The notes: generated from the sequence alone by a model not told the origin. A stretch of DNA of 38,735 bases from Hyphomicrobiaceae bacterium (GCA_020442185.1 JAGRKS010000030.1:10179-48913); one strand, 5' to 3'; positions 15,428-24,407 are shown, counted from the stretch's first letter. Program-made: numbers and translations.

Positions 15428-16651
15428 CTAGATGTCGGCAATGGCGCGCGCGAACGCGCCAGCCTCGAACGGTTGCAAGTCCTCTATTCCTTCGCCGACG
15501 CCGATCGCATGGACCGGAAGGTTATGCTTGTCGGCGATCGCAACGATAATTCCACCACGCGCGGTGCCATCCAATTTGGTCAGAACGAGGCCGGTTACGC
15601 CGACACGCTGGCGAAAAACCTCGACCTGTTGCATCGCATTCTGGCCAGTCGTGGCGTCGAGCACGAGGAGGACGTCATGCGGCGCTGAAGGATCGAGCTT
15701 TTTCAGCACGCGAACGACCTTCTCCAGCTCCTCCATCAGGGCCTGCTTGTTCTGCAGGCGGCCGGCAGTGTCGATCAGCAGCACGTCGTAGCCGCCGGCT
15801 CGAGCTTCCTTGAGCGCATCGAAGGCGAGGCCGGATGAATCAGCGCCTGTCTCGCGGGCCAGAACCGCCGCGCCACTGCGCTCGCCCCAAACTTTGAGCT
15901 GTTCGACGGCAGCGGCGCGAAACGTATCGCCAGCCGCCATCATCACTTTCTTGCCGTCGGCCGCGAACTGCTGTGCGAGTTTGCCGATGGTCGTGGTCTT
16001 GCCGGTGCCATTGACGCCAACCATCAGAATCACGTGCGGACGGTTGCCGGCCGAAATTTCGAGTGGCCGGGCGACGGGCTCCAGCACCCGTTGCACTTCG
16101 GCAGCCAGAACGGCGCGCACGTCTTCGGCCGAGATGCCCTTGGCGAAACGTCCGTCGGAGAGTGTACTGGTGATGCGCATTGCCGTGTCGACCCCGAGAT
16201 CCGCCTGGATCAGTACGTCTTCGAGATCCTCGAGCGTAGCAGCATCGAGCTTTCTTTTTGTAAAGAGGCCGGTGATTCCGTCCGAAAGGCGCGACGACGT
16301 CTTGCCAAGGCCAGTCTTGAGGCGTGACAGCCACGAGGTGGACGCTGTCGGGGGGGATTGAACGGAGGTGGCAAATTCCGTCGCCCGGCCGGCGCCTGGA
16401 TCTGCTTCGACTGGGTCCGGGCCTTCGTCGGCTTCCGCCACGACGGCGTCGCGCAGGGCCGCAGGTTGCTCCGTTGGCGCTTCAGGCGGCGAGGACGGCG
16501 CCGGCTCGGCGGTTTCGGAAGCGTCGGTGAGGCCGGCATCGGACCCGCTATTGGCGTCCGCGACTTCATTTTGCGGGTCCGGCTGGGTCGGCTGATCGCC
16601 CTGCTTGAAGAGCCGCGCAAACAGACCCTTTTTCCGCTCTGGTCCGCTCAC
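15428..16651 (-). CDS. ftsY: Signal recognition particle receptor FtsY
   Basis: 407 residues from a GTG at 16651. It is the SRP receptor GTPase that docks ribosome-SRP complexes at the inner membrane. The N-terminal A domain (about 1-105) is acidic and Pro/Ala-rich after an amphipathic, membrane-contacting start (KKGLFARLFKQG). The N domain begins near SWLSRLKTGLGKTSSRL. The G domain has G1 GVNGTGKT (212-219), the DTFRAAAVEQL insertion, G3 DTAGRLQNK, G4 TKLDGTARGG, and ends with GVGEGIEDLQPFEAGAFA. The frame is open far upstream into mtaB, but the start overlaps the mtaB stop (GTGA, 4 bp) and has GAGG 7 bases before it. This is a typical translationally coupled start. Confidence 0.97.
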   Translation of the reverse strand: MSGPERKKGLFARLFKQGDQPTQPDPQNEVADANSGSDAGLTDASETAEPAPSSPPEAPTEQPAALRDAVVAEADEGPDPVEADPGAGRATEFATSVQSPPTASTSWLSRLKTGLGKTSSRLSDGITGLFTKRKLDAATLEDLEDVLIQADLGVDTAMRITSTLSDGRFAKGISAEDVRAVLAAEVQRVLEPVARPLEISAGNRPHVILMVGVNGTGKTTTIGKLAQQFAADGKKVMMAAGDTFRAAAVEQLKVWGERSGAAVLARETGADSSGLAFDALKEARAGGYDVLLIDTAGRLQNKQALMEELEKVVRVLKKLDPSAPHDVLLVLDATTGQNAMQQVEVFRQRVGVTGLVLTKLDGTARGGIIVAIADKHNLPVHAIGVGEGIEDLQPFEAGAFARAIADI

Positions 16652-18030
16652 GATGCTACCTCGCCTTCGAGACGAACCGACGAGCGGCCCGTGATTGTGG
16701 CCGAAACGATGGCGCCGATACGATGGGCGCCGGCCACCTCCACCTCGGTGAATTGCGGCGTCCGCCCAAGTCCGGGCTTCTCCATCAGCAAATCGACTGT
16801 GCGGCCGACCTGGCTCTCCAGATGCGCGGCGAGGGCCTGCTCCGCGCCTTCCCTGAGGCGCAGCGCGCGATCCTTCACGACGGGCCCAGAGAGCTGCGGC
16901 ATGCGGGCGGCGGGCGTGCCACGGCGCGCGGAAAACGGAAAGACGTGGACGAATGTCAGCCCGCAGTGATCGATGATGTCGCGTGTGTTCTCGAACATTT
17001 GCTCGGTTTCCGTCGGGAAGCCTGCAATCAGGTCCGCGCCAAATACAACATCCGGCCGCAGTCGACGGGCCTCGGCACAGAAGCGTAGCGCATCGGCACG
17101 CGAATGCCGCCGCTTCATGCGCTTCAAAATCATGTCGTCGCCCGATTGCATGGAGAGGTGGAGGTGCGGCATCAACCGCTCCTCCTCGGCGAGCGCCCGC
17201 ATCAGATCCGGGTCGGCCTCGACCTGATCGATCGAGGAAAGCCGCAGGCGCTTCAACGCGGGCACGAGCTTCAGGATCTGGCGCACAAGGCGGCCAAGAC
17301 GCATTCCGCCGGGAAGGTCGCCGCCATAGGAGGTGATGTCGACACCTGTCAACACGACCTCCGAAAAGCCGAGTTCGTCGACCAGACGGCGGATCTCTGT
17401 GACCACGTCGCCGGCGGCGACGGAGCGCGATGGTCCGCGCCCGAATGGGATGATGCAGAAGGTGCAGCGGTGGTCGCAACCGTTCTGGACCTGCACGTAG
17501 GCGCGCGCCCGGCTGCCGATGCCATCGATCATGTGGCTGGCGGTTTCAGACACGCTCATGATGTCGTTGACGACGACGCGCGGCAAGCTGTCGAGCGCTA
17601 GCGAACGGTAGGTGTCAGGGGCGAGCTTGTCGTCGTTGCCGACGACGTGGTCGACGGCGTCCATCTTCGCAAACAGCTCGGGCTCGATCTGGGCCGCGCA
17701 GCCGGTCACGATGATCCTGGCATCCGGCCGCTCGCGGCGGATCCGGCGGATGGTCTGTCGTGCCTGGCGTACGGCTTCGCCCGTCACCGCACACGTGTTC
17801 ACGACGACCGCGTTGTCGAGCCCCGCGGCAATGGCGTTGCGTCGTATTACTTCCGATTCGTAAGCATTGAGCCGGCAGCCGAGCGTGACGACGTCGGGCG
17901 TCGACGGAAGGTCGGTCGATATCGCCGCCACCGGCGCGGAGCATCCCGCTGCCCCCGTCGCGGCGGCGGATGGGCAATCGCCCATTGCCGCATTATCGGG
18001 GGCGAGGCTCGTCTGGTGCGTCTCGTGCAT
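16648..18030 (-). CDS. mtaB: tRNA ct6A37/t6A37 methylthiotransferase MtaB (radical SAM)
   Basis: 460 residues from the ATG at 18030. It adds the 2-methylthio group to t6A37 of ANN-decoding tRNAs. The N-terminal methylthiotransferase domain has cysteines C52 (TLGCRLNAYESEV), C80 (VNTCAVT) and C111 (VTGCAAQ) for one iron-sulfur cluster. The radical-SAM cluster motif is C185-x3-C189-x2-C192 in NGCDHRCTFCIIPFGRGPSR. DITSYGGDLPGG, HLHLSMQSGDD and GADLIAGFPTETE follow. A C-terminal region (about 385-460) is in the TRAM position. The first 45 residues are variable and Ala-rich, and the real start could be a later ATG near 17985. It overlaps ftsY by 4 bp and follows dapF by 150 bp. Confidence 0.95.
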   Translation of the reverse strand: MHETHQTSLAPDNAAMGDCPSAAATGAAGCSAPVAAISTDLPSTPDVVTLGCRLNAYESEVIRRNAIAAGLDNAVVVNTCAVTGEAVRQARQTIRRIRRERPDARIIVTGCAAQIEPELFAKMDAVDHVVGNDDKLAPDTYRSLALDSLPRVVVNDIMSVSETASHMIDGIGSRARAYVQVQNGCDHRCTFCIIPFGRGPSRSVAAGDVVTEIRRLVDELGFSEVVLTGVDITSYGGDLPGGMRLGRLVRQILKLVPALKRLRLSSIDQVEADPDLMRALAEEERLMPHLHLSMQSGDDMILKRMKRRHSRADALRFCAEARRLRPDVVFGADLIAGFPTETEQMFENTRDIIDHCGLTFVHVFPFSARRGTPAARMPQLSGPVVKDRALRLREGAEQALAAHLESQVGRTVDLLMEKPGLGRTPQFTEVEVAGAHRIGAIVSATITGRSSVRLEGEVAS

Positions 18031-18180
18031 TAATCGATCAATCGCTACTTCTCGAAGCTGTCGACGCAACTTGGAACCGTCCCCGCCGTCATTGTGACCG
18101 CTAGGAACAGCGGGTTCACGGAAAAAACCGTTGCAAGCCAGCCGAGCAGGCCGGTCGAACGGGCCAATCCGCCGCCCGGT

Positions 18181-19050
18181 TCAGGCTTCGGCCCGGGTCA
18201 GGCCGTCGCGTCGCAGTGCGCCACGAAACTCCAACTCCGCAGGACCTGTCATAAGTATGCGGTTCTCTGGCGTCCAGGTAATGTCGAGTGTTCCGCCCGG
18301 CAATATCACAGCGACGGTTCCGCGTTCGGTGAGCTTCTTGCGCATCGCTGCGACCGCAGAAGCACAGGCTGCCGTGCCGCAAGCCTTGGTCAAACCCGCG
18401 CCACGCTCCCAAGTCCTTATACGAATGGACGTAGGTGTGAGGATCTGCGCGACAGAGATATTGGCCCTTTCCGGGAAGATCGGATGGTTCTCCAGCAGGG
18501 GGCCGACACGGCCGAGATCGATCTTGTCGACGTCCTCGACCCAGAACACGGCATGCGGGTTGCCAACATTGACGACGGACGGAGAATGCAGGACTGGCTG
18601 ATCGATCGGCCCGACCTGAAGTTCGATGGCACGGGTATCGTGGAACGGTTCGGCAAGTGGGATCTGGTCCCAGGCGAAGCGGGGTTCGCCCATGTCGACC
18701 GTAATCCGGTCGATCGACTGGACGGTTGCCGTGAGCGCGCCAGAGGGGGTCTCGATCGCCACCCGTGGCCGCCCCGTTTCAGACGCCAGCAGGTAGGCGA
18801 CGCAGCGGGTCGCATTGCCGCAGGCCCCGACCTCCGAGCCGTCGGCATTCAGGATGCGCATGCGCACATCGCCGGTCTTCGCCGGTTCGAGGACGATCAC
18901 CTGATCGCAGCCGATGCCGTTTTCGCGATTGGCGAGGTGCACAGCTTCCTCGGCCTCGATACGCACCGGCCCGCCGCGTCCGTCGACGACGACGAAATCG
19001 TTGCCGAGGCCGTTCATCTTGACGAAGGGGATGGTGCTCTGAGGCGTCAT
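18181..19050 (-). CDS. dapF: Diaminopimelate epimerase
   Basis: 289 residues. Converts LL- to meso-diaminopimelate for lysine and peptidoglycan in a cofactor-free two-base reaction. Both catalytic cysteines are visible: C77 in GSEVGACGNATRC and C224 in GLTKACGTAACASAVA. Other hallmarks are the start FVKMNGLGNDFVVVDGR, ENGIGCDQVIVLEP, VNVGNPHAVFWVEDVD and the substrate-binding RTWERGAG. Length and termini are normal. It heads the minus-strand run dapF-mtaB-ftsY and is divergent from a methyltransferase gene across 95 bp. Confidence 0.98.
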   Translation of the reverse strand: MTPQSTIPFVKMNGLGNDFVVVDGRGGPVRIEAEEAVHLANRENGIGCDQVIVLEPAKTGDVRMRILNADGSEVGACGNATRCVAYLLASETGRPRVAIETPSGALTATVQSIDRITVDMGEPRFAWDQIPLAEPFHDTRAIELQVGPIDQPVLHSPSVVNVGNPHAVFWVEDVDKIDLGRVGPLLENHPIFPERANISVAQILTPTSIRIRTWERGAGLTKACGTAACASAVAAMRKKLTERGTVAVILPGGTLDITWTPENRILMTGPAELEFRGALRRDGLTRAEA

Positions 19051-19145
19051 GCGGACTTATATGGCGAGGTAAGGCCAAAACACAATTCGCAAGATGGCGT
19101 GTCGGCCGCCGCGACTTTCCTTCGATCGTGGCACTGGAGGGACCG

Positions 19146-19739
19146 ATGAGCAAAACCGCGCCCGATGAGCGGCTTACGGGTTCTGGCAGCACACGCGAGG
19201 CGTCGCCGTGGGTGATGCGCTTCATCGTCGGAGTGCCGCCCGGCGGCACCCTGCTCGACCTCGCGTGTGGCGGCGGTCGCCACATCCGGGCTGGACTTGC
19301 GGCGGGTCTCGACGTTCTCGGCATCGATCGTGATCTGTCGCGCGCGGCGGATCTGGCGGGACGGCCCGGCGTGCGGTTGATCGCCGCCGATCTCGAGGCC
19401 GGCGATCCCCTTCCGCTCGAGGGTGTGCGATTTGCCGGGGTCGTGGTCACGAATTATCTGTGGCGGCCGATCCTGCCGGATATCCTGGCTGCGGTCGCCC
19501 GCGACGGCATTTTGATCTACGAGACGTTCGCGCTTGGAAATCAGCGGTTCGGCAAGCCGTCGAACCCGGATTTTTTGCTGCGCCCCGGCGAACTGCTCGA
19601 GGCCGTCGCCGCTGATGGCGCATTGACGCCAATCGCCTATGAGCATGTGACCCTCGTGAAACCGCAGCGGGTGGTTCAGCGTATTGTCGCTGTCGGGCCC
19701 GACCATCCCTGGCGCGGTGCGCCGCCTGAGGCGGGATGA
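19146..19739 (+). CDS. Class I SAM-dependent methyltransferase, substrate unknown
   Basis: 197 residues from the ATG at 19146, which has GGAGGG 5 bases upstream; an in-frame start at 19128 is less likely. SAM-binding motif I is LLDLACGGGRHIRAGLAAG (about residues 39-57), followed by an acidic motif II-like VLGIDRDLSRA and the RLIAADLEAGDPLPLE segment. Then come VVVTNYLWRPILPDI and ILIYETFALGNQRFGKPSNP, as in small TehB/UbiE-like methyltransferases. No substrate can be read from the sequence. It stands between dapF (divergent) and a sugar dehydrogenase gene, with no sign of coupling to either. Confidence 0.88.
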   Translation: MSKTAPDERLTGSGSTREASPWVMRFIVGVPPGGTLLDLACGGGRHIRAGLAAGLDVLGIDRDLSRAADLAGRPGVRLIAADLEAGDPLPLEGVRFAGVVVTNYLWRPILPDILAAVARDGILIYETFALGNQRFGKPSNPDFLLRPGELLEAVAADGALTPIAYEHVTLVKPQRVVQRIVAVGPDHPWRGAPPEAG

Positions 19740-19869
19740 CGGCCACCGCGTCACCCCGTCGCGATCCGTGCCAAGGGCGTGAGCCGGGCGGGCGACAGTC
19801 GTGTTAACGCAAGGCGGCCCGGACGCTTGAACGAGCACGAAACCAATCGATAGAGCGAGGCGAACACCG

Positions 19870-21126
19870 ATGACCCGAGCGAACAATCAGCGGCACGATT
19901 CCGGCGCCGAGGCCAGTCGCGGGGCCAGTCGCGGCGCCAGCGCTCATCGGCCGGTTGCCGCCGCAGTGCTGAAACCGCTCGTTGCCGTTGCCGTGGTGCT
20001 TGCGGCTGCGACCTTCTACTTCGGTCTTCCGCAATCGGCGGGCGCCGGGCAGACGGATGCGCCGAAAGCCTCCGTGACCAAGCTCAAGGTCACCGAGATC
20101 GCGACCGGCCTCGCCAATCCCTGGGGGCTGCAGTTCCTACCCGATGGCCGCATGCTCGTGACGGAGCGGCCGGGGCGGATACGTATCGTCGATGCCGCCG
20201 GCAAGCTGTCGCCGCCGGTCGCGGGCGTCCCGAAAGTCCATGCGCGTGGCCAAGGCGGCCTGCTCGACATTCGCCTGGCACCCGATTTCGCAACGACGGG
20301 CACGGTATTTTTCTCCTTCTCCGAACCGCGCGAGGGAGGGAAAAGCGCAACAGCCGTGGCGCGGGCGAGGCTCATGCTGGCGGACGGCACGGACGGCGGC
20401 AAGCTCGAGGATCTGAGAATTATTTTCCGTCAGCAGCCGGCGCAACCGACGAGCCATCATTATGGGTCGCGCATCGTGCCGCGAGCCGACGGGACGTTGT
20501 TCGTGACGACGGGCGACCGCGGCATCGGTAACCTTGCCCAGGATACCGCGGCGACGATCGGCAAGGTGATACGCATTACGGCCGACGGAGGCGTTCCGGC
20601 CGACAATCCGAAGCAGCCCGGCTGGGCGCCCGAGGTCTGGTCGATGGGACATCGCAATATCCAGGGCGCGGCGATCGATAGCGCCAGCGGGCGCCTGTGG
20701 ACGGTTGAGCACGGTGCGCGCGGCGGTGACGAGCTGAACCGGCCAGAGGCTGGCAAGAACTACGGCTGGCCGGTGATCAGCTATGGGCGCAACTACAACT
20801 TGAGCAAGATCGGCGTCGGTACCGGGAAGGAAGGCATGGAGCAGCCGGTCTATTTCTGGGACCCATCGATTGCGACGTCTGGCCTCGCGATCTATGACGG
20901 CGGCCTCTTTCCGGACTGGAAGGGCAACCTGCTGGTCGGCGGCCTTGCGGGCGCGCAGGTGTCGCGTCTCGTTGTCGAGAACGGCGCCATCGCTGCCGAG
21001 GAGGTGCTTCTCGAGGACCGCGGCGACCGCATCCGCGATGTCCGCGTCGGGCCGGACGGCGCCGTCTACCTGCTGGTCGACGAGGGCAACGGCGCGATCC
21101 TGAAGCTGACGCCAGCCGGCCGGTGA
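19870..21126 (+). CDS. PQQ-dependent sugar dehydrogenase family protein (aldose sugar dehydrogenase/YliI-like)
   Basis: 418 residues. An N-terminal cytoplasmic tail with a short RGASRGAS-like duplication is followed by a hydrophobic anchor or uncleaved signal (about 32-60). The rest is a six-bladed beta-propeller of the soluble glucose dehydrogenase/YliI type, probably periplasmic. Landmarks are TGLANPWGLQFLPDGRMLVT, the GQGGLLDIRLAPDF blade with the conserved catalytic-region GGLLD, SHHYGSRIVPRADGTLFVTT, GHRNIQGAAID, WTVEHGARGGDELN and GKNYGWPVISYG. Relatives oxidise aldose sugars with PQQ. No PQQ biosynthesis genes are in view, so the cofactor must come from elsewhere or from outside. A weak GAGGCGA precedes the ATG. 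Confidence 0.92.
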   Translation: MTRANNQRHDSGAEASRGASRGASAHRPVAAAVLKPLVAVAVVLAAATFYFGLPQSAGAGQTDAPKASVTKLKVTEIATGLANPWGLQFLPDGRMLVTERPGRIRIVDAAGKLSPPVAGVPKVHARGQGGLLDIRLAPDFATTGTVFFSFSEPREGGKSATAVARARLMLADGTDGGKLEDLRIIFRQQPAQPTSHHYGSRIVPRADGTLFVTTGDRGIGNLAQDTAATIGKVIRITADGGVPADNPKQPGWAPEVWSMGHRNIQGAAIDSASGRLWTVEHGARGGDELNRPEAGKNYGWPVISYGRNYNLSKIGVGTGKEGMEQPVYFWDPSIATSGLAIYDGGLFPDWKGNLLVGGLAGAQVSRLVVENGAIAAEEVLLEDRGDRIRDVRVGPDGAVYLLVDEGNGAILKLTPAGR

Positions 21127-21296
21127 GGCGAAGGAATTACCGCGGTCTGACCTGCGTCAGATCGGTCAGCCTTCATATCGGCCCGATTTCCGATGACGCC
21201 ATTGTCTGCCTGCGCTGCATCAGACATGATGCGAACGGCTGGCAATGAGAAGAGGCTTCAGTCTCCGCCCGCCGCACGACGCGAAGGGGAGGCGGC

Positions 21297-22223
21297 ATGA
21301 CGAGCGAATTGACGACCGGCGGCAGCACCTCTGCCGGCGAAGAAGGCGGCGGTTCGCCAACCTTGACCGCTAACGTAACCGGGTCCGGCCTCGAGCGATC
21401 AGGTCTTGGAAAGGCCGACGGTAGTGGCACCGGCCCGGACGGCAAACCGCTCCGCCGCAAATCGGATTGGCCCGACGTCAACAAGCTCGAAACGAGCGAT
21501 ATCCTCGAAGTTCTGGCGCTCGGCCTCAGCGACTTCCGCGCCGCGCCGAAGTTCGGCCTGTTCTTCGGCGGCATCTATGCGCTGGGCGGTCTCCTGCTCG
21601 TCATCCTGCTGACGCGGTTCGATCTGCCGTATCTCGTCTACCCGCTGGCGACCGGTTTCGTGCTGATCGCGCCGTTCGTGGCGACGGGGCTCTACGATGT
21701 CAGCCGGAAGCTGCTTGATGGGCGGCCGCTGACTTGGTCGGGCGTGTTCGGCTCGGTGATGGGTGCAAGCGGGCGCGATATGGGCTGGATGGCGCTCGTC
21801 ACCGCCTTCACGATGATCATCTGGATGGATATCGCGGCGCTGCTGTTCTTTGGCTTCTTCGGTGGCCAGGGATTGACGACACCTGACCCTGCGCAGCTTG
21901 TCTCCGACATCCTGACGACGCCCGGCGGCTTGCTGTTTCTGACGATCGGCAACATGGTCGGCGCATTGATTGCGGCGATCGTATTCTCGTTCACGGTGGT
22001 GTCGTTTCCGATGCTCTACGATCGCGACATCGATTTCGTCACTGCGATGGTGTCGAGCGTGCGCAGCGTCAAGAAAAACCCGGGACCGATGCTGTTCTGG
22101 GCAATGATCATTGCGGTGTTGATGCTGATCTCGATCCTGTCGGCGTTCCTTGCATTCTTCCTCGTGCTCCCTGTCCTCGGCCACGCCACTTTCCACCTCT
22201 ACCGCAAGGCTGTCGGGGTGTAG
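21297..22223 (+). CDS. DUF2189 integral membrane protein
   Basis: 308 residues. The first 50 residues are Gly/Ser/Thr-rich and polar. A cytoplasmic segment (PDVNKLETSDILEVLALGLSDFRAAPKF) leads into about six transmembrane helices. The segments LFFGGIYALGGLLLVILLTR, LVYPLATGFVLIAPFVATGL and LYDVSRKLLDGRPLTW, with the later LPVLGHATFHLYRKAV ending, are typical of DUF2189 proteins. The family has no established function; inner-membrane location is predicted. The ATG at 21297 follows GGGGAGGCGGC. It appears monocistronic, with 170 bp before it and 380 bp after it. Confidence 0.88.
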   Translation: MTSELTTGGSTSAGEEGGGSPTLTANVTGSGLERSGLGKADGSGTGPDGKPLRRKSDWPDVNKLETSDILEVLALGLSDFRAAPKFGLFFGGIYALGGLLLVILLTRFDLPYLVYPLATGFVLIAPFVATGLYDVSRKLLDGRPLTWSGVFGSVMGASGRDMGWMALVTAFTMIIWMDIAALLFFGFFGGQGLTTPDPAQLVSDILTTPGGLLFLTIGNMVGALIAAIVFSFTVVSFPMLYDRDIDFVTAMVSSVRSVKKNPGPMLFWAMIIAVLMLISILSAFLAFFLVLPVLGHATFHLYRKAVGV

Positions 22224-22286
22224 GCCTGCGCGGCGCGGCAAGAGCGAAAGCCGGCGACGGCGCAAAAATTGCGCGGCGATACGTAT

Positions 22287-22312
22287 CGTGCCTCTCTTGC
22301 GTGCCTCTCTTG
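22287..22312. repeat. Perfect 13-bp tandem duplication
   Basis: CGTGCCTCTCTTG occurs twice in direct succession (22287-22299 and 22300-22312) in the gap before the cold-shock gene. Confidence 0.85.
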
Positions 22313-22436
22313 ATTGTCATCATCTTTTCCGCCGCGACCATGGCGCACGCAAGAAAGACCCGCAATTTCAACGATCGCGGCCGGTGCGCATTCTGGCCCC
22401 TGACCGGGCATTTCGGGAAGCAGTTCGTCGCCGGCC

Positions 22437-22466
22437 TTGTGTTGAGCGTGGTGCAACCCATATAAG
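22437..22466 (+). promoter_or_regulatory. Candidate sigma-70 promoter of the cold-shock gene
   Basis: TTGTGT, an 18-base spacer, then TATAAG. The predicted transcript starts about 130 bases before the start codon. The -10 element is good and the -35 element is moderate. Confidence 0.4.
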
Positions 22467-22603
22467 GATGGCACGTTGCACGATCGTCGATCGTAACTCG
22501 CTTAGACGCACTCGCGACTAACCAAGCTGCCCCATGACATTGTGAACGTAATTGCCGGATCGGGTATCCGCTCGGTCCGTGATCCAATGCACGAGGAGTA
22601 GCT

Positions 22604-22813
22604 ATGATCAACGGTACAGTGAAGTTCTTCGACGTCCAGCGCGGCTTCGGTTTCATTCAGCCCGAGGATGGATCGAAGGACGCATTCGTCCACATCACCG
22701 AAGTTCAGGGCGCGGGGCTCAACGAGCTGCGCGAGGGGCAGAAAGTGTCCTATGAGCTCACCACAGGCAAGAACGGCAAAGCGGCCGCAAGCAATCTTGC
22801 AGTGATCGACTAA
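22604..22813 (+). CDS. Cold-shock domain protein (CspA family)
   Basis: 69 residues, one oligonucleotide-binding cold-shock domain that binds single-stranded RNA and DNA and melts mRNA structure. RNP1-like RGFGFIQ and RNP2-like DAFVHIT motifs are intact. The start MINGTVKFFDVQRGFGFI is in the normal family register, with aspartate and valine where many members have asparagine and a basic residue. The ATG is preceded by a strong GAGGAG site 5 bases upstream. Expression is probably governed through a long leader. The gene is monocistronic or cotranscribed with the small unknown that follows 90 bp later. Confidence 0.95.
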   Translation: MINGTVKFFDVQRGFGFIQPEDGSKDAFVHITEVQGAGLNELREGQKVSYELTTGKNGKAAASNLAVID

Positions 22814-22902
22814 AGCCTGATCAGGGCCGTCCTCAGCAGGAGCTGCGGGCGGCCCGTTGGCGTCTATTTCGTCCGCACTTCGGCAGGTTTGGGAGCAGGC
22901 TC

Positions 22903-23247
22903 GTGACACACGATACCAAGGCCCGCCAACCGCGCAGAAATGAAGACACGGGACGCCTAGCCCGCCTGGGCAAGAGCATCCTGAAAAGACTCGCGCCCGG
23001 TTTGCAACTGCGGGGCATTCCGAATGACGCCTTCATTATGGTCAATATTTCAAACGACGCGTTCGTCACCGGCGTGAGTCGGGACCAGACCCTCCTACGT
23101 TTCGAGGCTCTGCATCCGGGCGCCGAGGGGTGGATGGGCCGGTTCGGCGACTATATCGACGAGCCGATTGAACATTCAGCCGATGATGCGATCGTCGTCG
23201 AAAGCGTGCCGCCCGTCCGCGCCATCAACAGGCTGCGCCGGCGCTGA
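22903..23247 (+). CDS. Small protein of unknown function
   Basis: 114 residues from a GTG at 22903 with GGGAGCAGG about 8 bases upstream. I do not recognise it. The first 35 residues are basic and polar (RQPRRNEDTGRLARLGKSIL). The middle is a compact, mixed hydrophobic stretch (GIPNDAFIMVNISNDAFVTG, then LLRFEALHPGAEGWMGRFGD). The C-terminus is basic (RAINRLRRR). The internal near-repeat PNDAFIMV / SNDAFVTG is visible. There is no signal peptide or membrane helix. Codon use resembles its neighbours. It ends 37 bp before the end of the convergent transglutaminase-like gene. Confidence 0.6.
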   Translation: MTHDTKARQPRRNEDTGRLARLGKSILKRLAPGLQLRGIPNDAFIMVNISNDAFVTGVSRDQTLLRFEALHPGAEGWMGRFGDYIDEPIEHSADDAIVVESVPPVRAINRLRRR

Positions 23248-23284
23248 AGCCGGGCCGCAATGTCTTGGTCGCGGCGGGAGTTGC

Positions 23285-24130
23285 CTATCTCGAGCCGAAA
23301 TCCTTCTCGATGAATTCGTCGGTCCACACGCGAAACGATTCAAGTGTATTCGGGCCGAAGGTCGTCACCATGGCAACATCGGCGGCGTCGCGTCCGCGCG
23401 CAATCAAGACGTGGCCGATCCTCGGCGTGTTGTTGCGGGGATCGAACGTGTGCCAGCTGCCGTCGAGATAAGCCTCGAACCAAGCCGCGAAGTCTCCGGG
23501 GGGGAAGGGAGGCTCGGTGCCGACGTCGCCGAGATAACCTGTGCAGTAGCGCGCTGGAATGTTCAATGCGCGGCAGAACGCTACGGCGAGATGCGCGTAG
23601 TCGCGACACACACCGCAGCGCTCCTGATAGGCCTCCGCAGCAGTGCGCGTCGGGCGGGCGTTCTCGTAGCTGAAGGCGATGTGATTGTGGACGAAGTCGC
23701 AGATCGCCTGAACTCGGCCCCAACCCGGTTTGGCGTGACCGAACAACTCCCAGCTCATGTCGAGCAGTTTGTCGCTTTCACAAAAGCGGCTGGCGAGCAG
23801 GTACACAAGTGCCTCGTCCGGCAGGCGTTCGACGGGCACTTGGCACGCGTCCGGGCTGACCGCGTCGGCCTGACCCGAATCGCGAATGACTGCCGATGTG
23901 GTGATGCGGACTGCGCCGGCCGGGGCGATGATGCGACTGCACCAGTTGCCGAAGCCGTCGCGGTATCCCGCCAGCGACGTCGACGGGCTGACGACGATGT
24001 GGTCCGGGAACTCGAGATCGCCGACACGGCTGTGGTGAATATTGAGCATTAGGAGGCACGGGGTCGGTTGAGGAAAGTGGTAACCGAACTCGTACCCGAT
24101 CTGAAGTTTCACGAAATGCTCACTGACCAT
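23285..24130 (-). CDS. Transglutaminase-like protein with altered catalytic triad
   Basis: 281 residues. An N-terminal beta-rich domain (about 1-95, KLQIGYEFGYHFPQPTPCLL) precedes the transglutaminase core, as in the bacterial COG1305-type proteins. The nucleophile is C175 in ERCGVCRDYAHLAVAFCRAL. The position of the usual histidine (H-A-W) reads GDFAAWFEAYL, with Ala215. The aspartate is D230 in WHTFDPRNN. The closing segment RIGHVLIARGRDAADVAM is typical of the family. If Ala215 is correctly aligned, peptidase or transglutaminase activity is doubtful unless another histidine (H180 or H227) substitutes. No signal peptide, so probably cytoplasmic. It is a lone gene. Confidence 0.9.
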   Translation of the reverse strand: MVSEHFVKLQIGYEFGYHFPQPTPCLLMLNIHHSRVGDLEFPDHIVVSPSTSLAGYRDGFGNWCSRIIAPAGAVRITTSAVIRDSGQADAVSPDACQVPVERLPDEALVYLLASRFCESDKLLDMSWELFGHAKPGWGRVQAICDFVHNHIAFSYENARPTRTAAEAYQERCGVCRDYAHLAVAFCRALNIPARYCTGYLGDVGTEPPFPPGDFAAWFEAYLDGSWHTFDPRNNTPRIGHVLIARGRDAADVAMVTTFGPNTLESFRVWTDEFIEKDFGSR

Positions 24131-24407
24131 CTGAAGGAAGTTGCCGCCTGCGAAATTCCATCAATGCACAGTTGTTCGATCGAATCGAGTGACGCATCCA
24201 TTATCAAGCGACGACACGTGGTTCGTGAACGAAACGTGGGCGTATGACGCGCTGCTTGGTGCAGCTTTTGGGCAGCAGAGTGCGGCGCCGCGCCTGGCGA
24301 GAGAATTCCGCATGCAGTCCGGACGCGGTCGATGCCCGTTCCGTGTGAACCTGCAGGCATGCGTCGCCGTGTCCGGCAATGAGCCCGTCGCCGGATGAAC
24401 CTACCCG

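Larger units (their letters stand above)
22224..22603 (+). other. Intergenic region and probable long leader of the cold-shock gene
   Basis: 380 bp without a supported gene. It holds an inverted repeat GCGCAA-AAA-TTGCGC (22260-22274), a 13-bp tandem duplication (22287-22312) and a promoter candidate (22437-22466) that would give a leader of about 130 nt for the cold-shock gene. Long structured leaders are common in this gene family. Confidence 0.55.

Noticed and set aside
15428..17479. A single 683-codon reading frame covering ftsY and part of mtaB
   Set aside because: The upstream 276 codons are the out-of-frame image of mtaB. The GTG at 16651 with a good ribosome-binding site is the real ftsY start.
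24131..24407. Small frames in the gap between the kinase and the transglutaminase-like gene
   Set aside because: Frames on both strands are short, lack ribosome-binding sites and resemble no protein.
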